Shown: positions 18,180-27,876 of the stretch, one piece after another
Layout: every line of letters starts with the position of its first letter
How positions within the stretch are numbered: position 1 is the first letter of the stretch
From: Paenibacillus sp. BIHB 4019
Lineage (GTDB): Bacteria; Bacillota; Bacilli; Paenibacillales; Paenibacillaceae
Reading direction: 5' to 3'
DNA length: 64,000 nucleotides
NCBI RefSeq assembly: GCF_002741035.1
Contig: NZ_CP016808.1
Span: forward strand, 5,752,501 to 5,816,500
Made by a program: the position numbers and the translations under genes
The notes under the pieces: model-generated
What the model saw: only the letters and a program-made list of their open reading frames with translations
The model's database searches: none
What the model was told of the DNA's origin: nothing

Positions 18180-18896
18180 CTACCAATCACGTTCTTGAAT
18201 GGCTGCTTCTGTATCTATGTCGATACCAAAAAAGGCTAAAATATCTTCAACAGTTTGTGCAATTGATTCTCTCGCAACCGTTTCAATTTCGCTGTCATTT
18301 TCGTCAAACTCTTCTGCAATAACATTGATTGCTTGGATGGCGAAATCAAGCTGTGCTTGAATTTCTTCGATATCTTGATTTCCTTGTTCCAAAAATTCAA
18401 CAACTTTAACAAGTTCAGCTTTGACTTTATCCACAAGAAAATCAGGGAAATATCCATCAATATACATATCTTTTAAATAGTCAATTGACTTACTGCTATT
18501 ATTTTGCACAGTTAGCACCGATGGTTTCATTTTGTCTGACTTTCGTTCGATTTTACCTCGGCTCCAATCTAATAATGTTAAAGTCGGTTTATCTCCTGGA
18601 TCTAGCTTATCTGTAATTTCAAATTCTCTTAAGGCTTCCTCATATTGTTCAAGATAATAGTAGGAGTAGCCCACGCGAAAATGCCAAAGAGGGTCAGCCT
18701 CGCCTAGTTTTGCAATCGTCAAAAGCTGTTGAAGCGCTTCATCGTAACGTTCCAGATTATTCATAGCTCTTGCCAATAAACTGATCGTATTATAATCTCT
18801 GTCTGATTGGGGAATTTCCATAATTTTATCTATTATTTTTTCATGTTCATCTTCTTCATGCCAAATATTAAGTTGTGCGAACGGGTCTTTCTCCAT
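18180..18896 (-). CDS. TPR protein with C-terminal DUF5713-like domain
   Basis: A 238-residue protein from ATG 18896 (AGAGG upstream). The first 110 residues are TPR repeats (DPLWHFRVGYSYYYLEQYEEA) very similar to those of the protein at 16280-17029. The last 105 residues fit the DUF5713 family (YLKDMYIDGYFPDFLVDKVK, then a long helical, acidic tail). Shared front, different back suggests exchange of C-terminal modules on a common scaffold, as seen in toxin-immunity loci. The partner it recognises is unknown. Confidence 0.72.
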   Translation of the reverse strand: MEKDPFAQLNIWHEEDEHEKIIDKIMEIPQSDRDYNTISLLARAMNNLERYDEALQQLLTIAKLGEADPLWHFRVGYSYYYLEQYEEALREFEITDKLDPGDKPTLTLLDWSRGKIERKSDKMKPSVLTVQNNSSKSIDYLKDMYIDGYFPDFLVDKVKAELVKVVEFLEQGNQDIEEIQAQLDFAIQAINVIAEEFDENDSEIETVARESIAQTVEDILAFFGIDIDTEAAIQERDW

Positions 18897-19451
18897 CACT
18901 CTGCCTCTTTTCGTTTGTAAAATAGTAACACTTCGTAAATACCAATACATATTCCCCAAATTTCAATGAGCTAAAAATTGCTATCCTTTCAGGAAAATTC
19001 GTTGCAAACGGATTAGCCACTTGAGGCGGATGTGCCGCTGCAACCATAATGTGTATTCCAGTCTAAATCCAATACAATGGCCTGTATGTCCGATATCTGC
19101 ATCCTCTATCAAGTAAACCGGAGTCTTAATCTTCCAATTATAACCTATGACAAGGGCAGGTGATAGGTTCGATTGAATTAATCTGCCGATTAACTTAATC
19201 TCCACTTTTATGCAATCCTCGTAGGAGGAGGATGAGTCTCTTCTTTCATTTTTCTCTATAACTTAACAGTGGTATTGGGACATTGAATCTTTCTGGTAAT
19301 GTGAAAATGAAAAAAGACCATCTCGATATATGAATCGAAATGGTCTTTATAGTGGTTCGAATTTAAGATGGACTTTGTACATCCAAAGTTACCAAGCGTG
19401 GCTTCGACTGTAGTTTCTATTCATCTGGCAACTGCACGGTATCTTGCGCTG
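18897..19451. other. Intergenic stretch with a doubtful 74-codon gene and one terminator
   Basis: A minus-strand frame at 18981-19205 (GTG start, AGGA 13 bases before) could encode a 74-residue peptide starting MEIKLIGRLIQSNLSPALVI. I cannot assign it; it may be a remnant of a partner of the neighbouring immunity-like genes. Apart from this and the hairpin at 19311-19349 I see nothing. Confidence 0.3.
19311..19349. terminator. Terminator between the fructan cluster and the immunity-like array
   Basis: AAAGACCAT (19313-19321) pairs with ATGGTCTTT (19340-19348), with inner TCGAT/ATCGA pairs. It is flanked by A on the left and T on the right. It lies downstream of the GH43 gene on the minus strand. 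Confidence 0.7.
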
Positions 19452-21845
19452 TTAACCTCTGGATTCAGCATAAAGCTGATCAAAAGCCGCTGCTGGACCG
19501 TGTACCCGCAAGCCGAGGCTGCCCGATGCGAAGGATGAATCCGTAACGTCTATTTTGGCCGCAGCCATGTCATCGACATACACGCGAATACGTGCTCCAT
19601 CGGCGATAACTTTCAGGCGATAGGTCGTTCCTGTATTTACCGTCATGCTTGCGCCTGTAATGTAGGTCCAATTGTTATCGAATTTTCCGAGAACGACGGA
19701 GCCGTTCGTATTGATCGCAGCGTAATATCCCTTCAAGCTATTGGCGCCGAATCCCGGGTCGGACACGCGAAACAAAAGGCCGGCATCACCGCTTCCGGTA
19801 GTCATGCGGACATCGCCTTCATACACTACGTTGCCGAACGACGAAGTAGAAAAGACAGATTTATGACCGCTGCCGGCGCTTACCGTGTAGGCCCCGCTGC
19901 CAATCCCCCACGTCCCTCCGTAAGCTGCCCAGCCGTCGGGGTTTCCATCGCTGAAGCCGTCGGCAAACACCGGCGTTGCCGTCAGGTTGTCGAATGTCAC
20001 CGCCGAATTGTACGTGCGCACGCCGATTCCGCCTGAGGTATAGGAACTGTCGCTGTGCGTGACGACAGGCGTATCCATATCATTAACGTAGACTTTAATA
20101 GTTGCTCCGTTCGCGACGACCTTCATGCGATAGGTCGTCCCTGGTGTTACGGTGAAGGAAGCGCCTGTCAGGTAAGTCCAGTTGGAGTTGAACTTGCCTA
20201 AAACGACCGTGTTGTTCGTATTCAGCGCCGCATAGTAGCCCTTCAGTGCATCGCTGCCTATCGCCGGGTCGGACACTCGGAACAGCAGGCCGGCATCGCC
20301 TCCGCTCGCCATTTTCAGCTCGCCCTCATAAACGAAGTCCGACAAGTTGATGCCGTTCGCGATTGATTTAAAGCCGGCTCCTGCATTTACGCCATAGGCT
20401 CCTCCGCTAACGCTCCATGAACCGCCGTATGTTGTCCAGCCATTGTCGCTGCCATCGCTGAAGTCATCGCCGAATGACGGACCTATCCACTCCAGCTCGA
20501 TGCTGTCGATCTCCGCGTAGTTGACTCCTTTCGCAAATTTGATTGTGTTCTGGTAACCTTTCTTCATCTGTGTCTCGAATACGCTGACGTCGTAAGTATC
20601 CCAGCCGATGTTATTATAGCTGAGCGGGAACGGCGTGCTTCCGTTAACCGATACGTTGTGGGTAGCGGTTGCGCCGCTTCCGTTCGCATACCTCACATGG
20701 ACTTTGTAGTGGCCCGATGCCGGCGCGTTGATGCCCTCGAACAGCGCGTAGCTGTCACTGTAGTCAATATATCCGGCGACTGCTCCGTGAGATGCTCCTG
20801 CTTTCGTATGAACTAGCGCGTTATGCAAGGTCGCGTGTTCCCCTTCAATTCGAAACTCGCCGGAAGGTACTTGTGTTCGCGCAGCTGGAGATACAGGAAC
20901 GCCGAAATTTGGGGTTCCGTCCCCATTCCACGTGAACTTCTGCATGCGCGTCGGACGAGGTCCGCAGCCTTGCCCTGTTTCATTATTGGCATGATACACA
21001 ATCCAATCTTCCGTGCCATCCTTTGATTTGGCAAAGCTGTTATGGCCTGTGGCGTATACGTTGTTCGAAGGGGAGGATTGGAACACGGAGCCAGAAGACT
21101 TTGTCCAGGAAGCGGCGCTTAACAAATTAGCCGTATCGGATGCCGTCAGCAAGCCGAGCCGGTAATTGTCCGACCAGCACGGGAAAGTCGAGTAACCAAT
21201 GAAGATTTTGCCGTTTCGCTTGAGAACTTCAGGTCCTTCGACCAGATCGCTCTCCCAGCTTTGGTCGCGCGTCGCGATTTTAGTTAGCGGGGTGGACAGC
21301 GTCCACGGGTTGCTCATAGCGGCGATATAGATGCTCGACCAATTGGAATCATAACCGCCGTATAGAAAGTAGAGCGTGCCTCCGTTTTCGAACACAGTGC
21401 CGTCGAGCCCAGCTCCAGTACCGACGACTTTTCCTTTGCTCGTCCACGAGCCGGCGAATGGATCTGCCGAAGCGTTTTCCAAAATGTAGACACCACGGCA
21501 GGAGTCGCCGCAGCCTGAATTGGCCGTATAATAAATATACCATTTGCCTCCGATAGAATGAATTTCGGGAGCCCAAATGTCAGACATGCCGCTCGGAGGT
21601 GTCCATACCACCTTCTTCTCGCTGCTGTCGATTCCGGTCAACGTGCGCGAACGCCAAAGCGTGACATCGCCGGTCGTGCGTGTGTAATAATAATACCCGT
21701 CGTTGTCGTTATAATAGACCCAGGGATCTGCCCCGGCACTGTTAACGGGGTTTTGAAACTCAGTCGTGGGGGTAGCAGCGACGCTCCCAACAGCTAGCGA
21801 CAACGCCATCCAAACGGCAAAAAGTAAGGCGATCGATTTTTTCAT
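19452..21845 (-). CDS. Secreted GH43 family hydrolase with CBM6/35-like and two CBM66-like modules
   Basis: A 797-residue secreted enzyme. Signal peptide residues 1-24 (ending VGSVAA). GH43 five-bladed propeller about 28-325, with the catalytic carboxylates visible: base Asp in AGADPWVYY, modulator Asp in GLDGTVFEN, acid Glu in LVEGPEVLK. A CBM6/35-like beta-sandwich about 330-460 (RIEGEHATLHNALV). Then two tandem modules of about 165 residues (each with GDAGLLFRVSDP, LKGYYAA.NTN, VVLGKF..NWT) that match CBM66, the module of B. subtilis SacC that binds terminal fructose of levan. GH43 enzymes are mostly arabinosidases or xylosidases, but CBM66 points to fructan or fructose-capped targets. Last gene of the fructan-type run, after a YesN gene. 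Confidence 0.85.
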   Translation of the reverse strand: MKKSIALLFAVWMALSLAVGSVAATPTTEFQNPVNSAGADPWVYYNDNDGYYYYTRTTGDVTLWRSRTLTGIDSSEKKVVWTPPSGMSDIWAPEIHSIGGKWYIYYTANSGCGDSCRGVYILENASADPFAGSWTSKGKVVGTGAGLDGTVFENGGTLYFLYGGYDSNWSSIYIAAMSNPWTLSTPLTKIATRDQSWESDLVEGPEVLKRNGKIFIGYSTFPCWSDNYRLGLLTASDTANLLSAASWTKSSGSVFQSSPSNNVYATGHNSFAKSKDGTEDWIVYHANNETGQGCGPRPTRMQKFTWNGDGTPNFGVPVSPAARTQVPSGEFRIEGEHATLHNALVHTKAGASHGAVAGYIDYSDSYALFEGINAPASGHYKVHVRYANGSGATATHNVSVNGSTPFPLSYNNIGWDTYDVSVFETQMKKGYQNTIKFAKGVNYAEIDSIELEWIGPSFGDDFSDGSDNGWTTYGGSWSVSGGAYGVNAGAGFKSIANGINLSDFVYEGELKMASGGDAGLLFRVSDPAIGSDALKGYYAALNTNNTVVLGKFNSNWTYLTGASFTVTPGTTYRMKVVANGATIKVYVNDMDTPVVTHSDSSYTSGGIGVRTYNSAVTFDNLTATPVFADGFSDGNPDGWAAYGGTWGIGSGAYTVSAGSGHKSVFSTSSFGNVVYEGDVRMTTGSGDAGLLFRVSDPGFGANSLKGYYAAINTNGSVVLGKFDNNWTYITGASMTVNTGTTYRLKVIADGARIRVYVDDMAAAKIDVTDSSFASGSLGLRVHGPAAAFDQLYAESRG

Positions 21846-21929
21846 ACGAAATCTTCCTCTCGCATTTGTTTTGTACTTGCACCTTCAAATACCGCTTTGC
21901 AAGCTTGCTGAGTCTTTTTATGATAACGG

Positions 21930-23432
21930 TTACAATTCAGAAACCTGTTTTTCTTTCCGGTATTGCCCGGGAGAAACCTGCTTCTCTCGCTTGAATACGC
22001 GCGAAAAATATTTTTCGTCCTCGTACCCTACCTCTCTGGAAATTTCAACAACTTTCTTATTCGTTCCGGCGAGCAGCGCCGCGGCTTGCTCCACTCTCTT
22101 CATCGTGACGTAATCGATAAAATTCATCCCGGCGGCCTCTTTGAACTTCACAGAAAAATACGAAGGGCTCATGTACAGCGATAGAGCAACCTCCTGCAAC
22201 GAGATGTCTTGCTTATAATTTTTGTCGATAAACCGAATCGCTTGCTCGAGCTGGCTGCCGGAATCGTTTTTCGCCCGCTTGCATACCCCGGCAAGGCTAT
22301 GAATGATAGAAAACAGCCAATCTCTGATGTCGAGAATGCCTACCTTTCTGTTTAGGAGGGCTGCAAGAACGTTAACTTCCCATTCGGGTCGAATGTCAAG
22401 CTTCTTATCTTGCAATCTCTCGTTCAAGCGCAGCAGCACGTTTAGCGCTACCCTCTTCACGTCAGCAATCGTTGCCATTGAATCGATCGCCGCCAACATG
22501 TAACGGTCCAAAGCCTGGACCAGTGAGTCCATATGATTCATGTCGATCCACAGCTGGATGTCGTCGTACTTGGGAACTTCTACTGGCTTGTCGCTTAGTG
22601 ACGCCTCCATTTCATCGAACGCATAACGGCGAGCCGAACCATGGAGCAAGCCGTAATCGACCATCTTCATAGCTTGCCTGAACGAAACTTCGATCGCGGA
22701 GCCTGGCACCTTAGCACCAATCCCTGCAATAACGTCAGTGTGCACATCCATCAGTTGTATGAATTGGCGCTGAGCGTCCGGCCATGGAAGATCCCGCTCT
22801 AATTCAGAAGCTGATCGGGGGATGCAAGCGACAAGGATGTTCTTTCCGATCTCCGCGATTCTCCATTCTAAGTCGGCTGCTGCCCGGCTCAGCTCAGCAT
22901 GCAGCGAGGCGATGCCTGCGGGTGTATGCAGGGCAGCGACAAAGTAATCGCCAATGAGTTCCTCTGCCGAAGAAGGCTCGCCTCGCAGTCGATTTCCCAG
23001 CTCGACCGCTGCATTTTTCCGAAGCGCGTCCCTTTGGTTGCGCTCAAGCTCTTGTCTCGCCTCCAGCCGGCCTCTGAGCTTCAGGAAAATTTGCTCCGCT
23101 TCATCGAACAAATTCAGCTTGAGCATATACGCCGCAGCTCCAAGAGCGATGCCTTGCTTCGCATAATGAAAATCCTCGTAACCGCTGAGCAGCACAACTT
23201 CGCATTCCGGGTCCATTTCCTTGGCCGCTTTCAGCAAATCGAGACCGCTTAACTCGTACATCTTAATATCCGTCATAAGCACGTCAGGCCGAAGATGGGC
23301 AAAGCATTCCAGCCCTTCCTCTCCACTGCCTGCCAGAGCCACGACCTGAAATCCCCAGTCCTCCCAAGGCACGGCGTCTTTCAGTCCCTCTCTCAATATT
23401 TCTTCGTCATCCACAATGAGCAGAGAAAACAT
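21930..23432 (-). CDS. YesN-type AraC response regulator
   Basis: A 500-residue regulator. Receiver domain 1-120 with the acidic pair LLIVDDEEILREG, phospho-Asp in PDVLMTDIKMYELSG and the conserved Lys in YMLKLN. A long middle domain follows. The C-terminal AraC domain is about 395-500 (DISLQEVALSLYMSPSYFSVKF; KVVEISREVGYEDEKYFSRVFK; VSPGQYRKE). Its gene lies four bases after the kinase gene, so they form one unit. It probably activates the fructan-type genes around it on a signal from that kinase. Confidence 0.93.
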   Translation of the reverse strand: MFSLLIVDDEEILREGLKDAVPWEDWGFQVVALAGSGEEGLECFAHLRPDVLMTDIKMYELSGLDLLKAAKEMDPECEVVLLSGYEDFHYAKQGIALGAAAYMLKLNLFDEAEQIFLKLRGRLEARQELERNQRDALRKNAAVELGNRLRGEPSSAEELIGDYFVAALHTPAGIASLHAELSRAAADLEWRIAEIGKNILVACIPRSASELERDLPWPDAQRQFIQLMDVHTDVIAGIGAKVPGSAIEVSFRQAMKMVDYGLLHGSARRYAFDEMEASLSDKPVEVPKYDDIQLWIDMNHMDSLVQALDRYMLAAIDSMATIADVKRVALNVLLRLNERLQDKKLDIRPEWEVNVLAALLNRKVGILDIRDWLFSIIHSLAGVCKRAKNDSGSQLEQAIRFIDKNYKQDISLQEVALSLYMSPSYFSVKFKEAAGMNFIDYVTMKRVEQAAALLAGTNKKVVEISREVGYEDEKYFSRVFKREKQVSPGQYRKEKQVSEL

Positions 23433-23436
23433 CGTT

Positions 23437-26145
23437 TTAAGCCTCCTTTACCAATGGAAGTGTCAGCGTTACAGTCGTTCCGCTTCCGTACTCGCTTTCG
23501 ATGCCCAATCCGTAATTCGCGCCGTAAAACAATTGAATGCGCTCATGAACGTTCAACAGGCCGATATGATCGGAAGGTGTCAAATAAGCGAGCCTCATTT
23601 GAATGGACGAAAGCTTGTTGCCTGAAATGCCTACTCCATCGTCTTCTACGGAGATCAGGAGCCGATCTTTGCCATCGGTCCTCAGACGAACGATAAGCAA
23701 TAACGGTTTATCCTGGCTGGAGGCGTGTTCGAACGCATTCTCGACAACAGGCTGGAGCAGAAACTTCGGCATTTTGTAGTTCTCGATCCCTTCCTCATAC
23801 TGCTGCACAACCTTGACTCGGGAATTGTAGCGAATTTCCTGAAGCCGGATATAGGCACCGACATGTTCCAATTCCTCTGCCACACGAATGATTTGATTGC
23901 CGCGGTATAAACCGAAGCGCAGCAGTTTGCCGGTCGCTTGAATCATTTCCGACGCCTTGTCATTTTGCTTGGTTTTGACGAGCAAGTGGATGGACGTAAA
24001 GATGTTATACAAAAAATGCGGGTTCATTTGTGATTGGAGCGCGGTCAGCTGGGCTTCTTTTTTCCGCTTCTCAAGCTCGAAACGCTCCAACTCCTTCTCC
24101 TTGATGTCCTCGCTCATGGAGTGGAGCCGATTCAGCATCTTTTTGAAGTTGCGCGCCATATGAGCGAATTCATTGTCGCCCAAATACAGCGCAAGGTGAT
24201 TCAGCTTTTGCGTCTCAAAGCCGTCCATAGACCGGATCAGCTTTGCCATCGGCCTTAAGATTTGCTTGATTAGCAGTTCTGAAAAAGTCAATGCGAACAG
24301 CAGCAGCATTCCGACAACGATCAGGCTGCTAGTCAGAATGCGAACGTTTGAGGAAGCCTCTCCTTTCGAAGGCATGACGTAGACGAAACGCCAATCCGAA
24401 GCGCGTACTGCGCTATCGGCGATCATCATGCCGTTAGCCGAGTGTGTCTCGAACTCCGCCCCTCCGTCCCTCAAGCCCGTGCTCGCCAGCCAATCGCGAA
24501 CACTTCGCTCCGTCTCGAATTCGTGTGGGCTCGACGAGTAGATCAGATTGGCAGAGCGATCGAACAAGTACAAAATGCGATTCGATCGTTCGGCGGACAA
24601 CTGGATCTTCTCGTCGAAGAAAGGCTGCATCGCCATCTCGATATAGCCGATTTGCTTGAAGGCGCGCGTCTCGCGTCCCGGCTGCGGCAAAAATTTCACT
24701 TTGCTGTATAAGACGAGCCTGCGCACTTCGTCAGCGCCTTCATTATCTGCGTCCCAGAAGTAGGTGGCGAATTTGTTCATGAGCGCTTGCTGCCAAGCGT
24801 CATTGCTTGAGGCAAGACGTTCCTCGTTATCGCTCGTATAGATTAACCGATAGTCCTCGTCGTAGAATCGGATGTAGCGGATATGATGGGCCAAGATGCC
24901 TTTGTTCAAAAGCAAATCGGACATGTCCTTATTGTCCCCGAACGGCGCGGCGCTTGCTGTCAATGTGATCATTTCCTGCTGGATAGCAGGATCAAGGGAC
25001 AGTTTTTTCAGGAAGATGCTGTAGCTTTCCATCTTGTATTCGATATTGCTCCGAATTTCCCGAACCGTGCCGTAGTCCTTCGTCCGGGCTTCTGTCAGGA
25101 CGACGTCTCTGAATATAACGAAATTTGCCAAAATGACGATGAAAAGCGGTATGATGCCTAGCGAGAAATAGACGTAAAGCCGTGTTCGCATTCCCGACCT
25201 GCGCTGGTATTGCAAGATGAACCGATCGATCTCGTCTGTCTGGGATACATGTTCAATATGCGTCAACAGGCTGCTGAACGCGCTGATGGGGCGAAGCAGC
25301 CTGTCGGTGCTCCAATACAAAATAGCGCCGAAGATAACGAAAATGAACAGGCTGAATAAAATGATATGGAACAAGGGTTTGCGAAATTTCGCCTCGATTT
25401 CCTTGTCGTTCATCCATAACGAATATTCGAAGTCGCTATGCGGCAAGGAGTACTGTATTTCCAGATAAGAGGAGCTCCGCGCCATATCGGATTCGCTGTC
25501 GCCCGCGGCGTTTTGCCTGTAGACAGGGAGTTGTTCCTTATTCCGGATTTCGATCATCATCTGCTGATCTGAGATTAGTTCTCCGAACTCAAGCGCTCCG
25601 ACCAGATATACGCCGTTCGAGACGCGCGTCACAATGACGTGCTCGGGCTGGAGCTTCTGCCTCGTATGAGACTTGGCTATCAAACGAAGCGCCTCCCGCT
25701 TCGTCTTCTCGGTGTCCATCTTGTCTCGGTCAGCCGTCTCTTCGTCGTAGACGGCCCAGTCCGTCGTTCCCTTGCCGATCAGCCAACCGCCCGCCAAGAC
25801 GTTCAGGCTCTGAAGCTCTCTCATATGGTACAATTCCACGCTCAAGCGATCGAGGACGCGATCAATCTGCTCGCTTCTCTCGTAAGACGTGGTTGGCTTT
25901 CCCGCAATCGGTGTTATCTTGGCGCGTAGATCGTAATCGTCTGCCAGCAGCTCCAGCTTCTCGCGCACCACCGAATACGTGTCTCGAATCCGATCGTCGA
26001 TTGCCAGCAGCTCGCTTTTTTTGGATGCGATGATTTGATCGGTAATCAGTTGTTTGGACACGACGAAGCTGATCCCCGACGATAATACATCGCAAAGCAG
26101 CAGCAGCATAAGAGCTTGTAAAAAAACTTTTCGCTTCAAAGTCAT
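23437..26145 (-). CDS. YesM-type sensor histidine kinase with a doubled membrane sensor
   Basis: A 902-residue kinase from ATG 26145 (GAGG upstream). It is about 300 residues longer than the YesM norm. An extra N-terminal unit has a helix at about 8-29, an extracellular loop of about 225 residues and a helix at about 258-278. A second complete sensor unit then starts with a helix at about 322-344, a large extracellular domain, and a fourth helix before the HAMP. The kinase part is normal: LQSQMNPHFLYNIFTSIH with the phospho-His, QPVVENAFEHA and EDDGVGI of the ATP site. Two input modules on one kinase may let it read two signals, for instance two binding proteins. Coupled to the YesN gene downstream. 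Confidence 0.9.
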   Translation of the reverse strand: MTLKRKVFLQALMLLLLCDVLSSGISFVVSKQLITDQIIASKKSELLAIDDRIRDTYSVVREKLELLADDYDLRAKITPIAGKPTTSYERSEQIDRVLDRLSVELYHMRELQSLNVLAGGWLIGKGTTDWAVYDEETADRDKMDTEKTKREALRLIAKSHTRQKLQPEHVIVTRVSNGVYLVGALEFGELISDQQMMIEIRNKEQLPVYRQNAAGDSESDMARSSSYLEIQYSLPHSDFEYSLWMNDKEIEAKFRKPLFHIILFSLFIFVIFGAILYWSTDRLLRPISAFSSLLTHIEHVSQTDEIDRFILQYQRRSGMRTRLYVYFSLGIIPLFIVILANFVIFRDVVLTEARTKDYGTVREIRSNIEYKMESYSIFLKKLSLDPAIQQEMITLTASAAPFGDNKDMSDLLLNKGILAHHIRYIRFYDEDYRLIYTSDNEERLASSNDAWQQALMNKFATYFWDADNEGADEVRRLVLYSKVKFLPQPGRETRAFKQIGYIEMAMQPFFDEKIQLSAERSNRILYLFDRSANLIYSSSPHEFETERSVRDWLASTGLRDGGAEFETHSANGMMIADSAVRASDWRFVYVMPSKGEASSNVRILTSSLIVVGMLLLFALTFSELLIKQILRPMAKLIRSMDGFETQKLNHLALYLGDNEFAHMARNFKKMLNRLHSMSEDIKEKELERFELEKRKKEAQLTALQSQMNPHFLYNIFTSIHLLVKTKQNDKASEMIQATGKLLRFGLYRGNQIIRVAEELEHVGAYIRLQEIRYNSRVKVVQQYEEGIENYKMPKFLLQPVVENAFEHASSQDKPLLLIVRLRTDGKDRLLISVEDDGVGISGNKLSSIQMRLAYLTPSDHIGLLNVHERIQLFYGANYGLGIESEYGSGTTVTLTLPLVKEA

Positions 26146-26240
26146 AGCATCCGATCCTCGCAGCGGGCTTATATAACGGCAGGCAGGCTTCGACATTCCC
26201 GAGCAGAGCTTGCCGTCTATAGATGACTTGCGCCCCTGAA

Positions 26241-27830
26241 TTACTTAGCATTCGCCGCCTCGAAAGCTTCAATGTCATTAACAATAGCCTCGTAGCCGTA
26301 CGAAGTCCACTCTCCAATAAACTTGTCCCAGTCAGTCTCGATATCCGCATCTCCGGTTACGAAGCTCGAAATCCATTTCGTATACACTTCTTCTGTTTTC
26401 GGGCCGTATTTGGCCGTGTTGTTCGTATTGAGGCCAATAATTTCCTCGCGAACGCCATGTTCGATAACGTCCATATAATTGTCGTGAAGAATCGGAAGCA
26501 CTCGCGGCGACTTTTCTTTGGCAATGCCCGGAAAGATCAGCTGGCGGATGAAATGATGCTCGATGCCGCCGAAGTCGTGCTGCCACTTCTCCTCATTGTA
26601 CAGGACCTTTCCATCTTGCATCTCGTAATGGATGCCTTCCACACCATTAAGGCTGAGATTCGTTCCTTCTTCGGTAAGCAGCCAATCGAGAATGGCCAAC
26701 ATGCGGACACTGACTTCTTCGTTTTCATTGGCAAGCAATATGCCAGTGGATCCGTAAGGGCTGCCGGAGCTTCTGACCTGCCCCTTCGGACCTGACGGGA
26801 ACGGAACCGCCAGCGTAACATCCGCATCGGGCTTATATTGCTGCAGCGGAATTTGAATAAAATCTTTGTAATCGATGCCGTTCGCGTTATGGATGATCAT
26901 GCCTGCGCGTCCTGTCGTAAATTTCTCCCGCGCGTTAGAAGCCTTCAGCAAACCAAACTCCTTGTCGATTAAACCTTCCTCATACATCCGGTGAAGAAAT
27001 TTCACGCCTTCCTTGAATTCCGGCATGAGCACTTTATGCGTCCATTGCCCGCTTTGCTTCGTCCAACCCATCGAATGTACGCCGGTAAAGGTCGTCAAAA
27101 TTTGATCAAATGTACCGAGGTCATCCGCTCCGTTCAGAGTAAGTCCTATATTTTTGTTGCCGTCGGGGTCGCTCTTAACGAACGCCTTTAACACCCTCTC
27201 CACTTCTTCCCAGGACTTCGGCACTTCAAGATTCAACTGCTCCAGCCAGTCCTTGCGAATGAACAAGCCCGGGTTGGGATAACCGTCGTTGCGCGGAATG
27301 GAATAAAAGTCTCCGTTTTCGTCAGCGTATATCGGCTTGGTTCCGAGCTCCTCAGCTTGCTTTAGCTGATCCAAAATGTTGATGAAATGATGTTTCTCCG
27401 CAAGCTCCGACACATTGACCGCCACTCCATCTTCAATCAAAGCCTTGTATTGAGCACCAAGATCCGATATCCAGAACCATGGCACAAGTGCGTAAGTGGC
27501 GTAATCTCCGGAAGCGATTCGCATGGCGAAATGGTCGATGTTCGGCTGAAAGTCGGCAACCGTAACTTTGAAATTAACGTTGAATTTTTTGCTGATAAAC
27601 TTCATGACTTCATCGTCAGGATTCACCATAATCGGCCACCAAGCCATTACTTCGATATCCAGCTTCTTGCCGAAAGGGTCCGATTCATTGTCCGTTCCAG
27701 CATTCTTCGCAGTTGGAGCTAAAGCGAGCAGGTCCGCTTCTTTCGGATCGTTCGAATTTGCACTGCAAGCGCCAAGGATGGGGACAAAAAACACACTGAT
27801 CAGAAGCATCGCAAAAATACGCCTTTTCAC
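26241..27830 (-). CDS. Extracellular substrate-binding lipoprotein
   Basis: A 529-residue lipoprotein with signal peptide and lipobox VPILGACSAN, followed by a large type-1 SBP fold as in YtcQ/LipO (IEVMAWWPIMVNPDDEVM; GTKPIYADENGDFYSIPRND). It lies between a GH32 gene and the kinase with doubled sensor. No permease is adjacent, so it may serve the LplB/YtcP permeases at 32.9-34.7 kb or report ligand to the kinase. Confidence 0.88.
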   Translation of the reverse strand: MKRRIFAMLLISVFFVPILGACSANSNDPKEADLLALAPTAKNAGTDNESDPFGKKLDIEVMAWWPIMVNPDDEVMKFISKKFNVNFKVTVADFQPNIDHFAMRIASGDYATYALVPWFWISDLGAQYKALIEDGVAVNVSELAEKHHFINILDQLKQAEELGTKPIYADENGDFYSIPRNDGYPNPGLFIRKDWLEQLNLEVPKSWEEVERVLKAFVKSDPDGNKNIGLTLNGADDLGTFDQILTTFTGVHSMGWTKQSGQWTHKVLMPEFKEGVKFLHRMYEEGLIDKEFGLLKASNAREKFTTGRAGMIIHNANGIDYKDFIQIPLQQYKPDADVTLAVPFPSGPKGQVRSSGSPYGSTGILLANENEEVSVRMLAILDWLLTEEGTNLSLNGVEGIHYEMQDGKVLYNEEKWQHDFGGIEHHFIRQLIFPGIAKEKSPRVLPILHDNYMDVIEHGVREEIIGLNTNNTAKYGPKTEEVYTKWISSFVTGDADIETDWDKFIGEWTSYGYEAIVNDIEAFEAANAK

Positions 27831-27876
27831 CGTACAGCCCCCTCAAGCTTTCATAGAAACTAACCTTTCATCGCAA

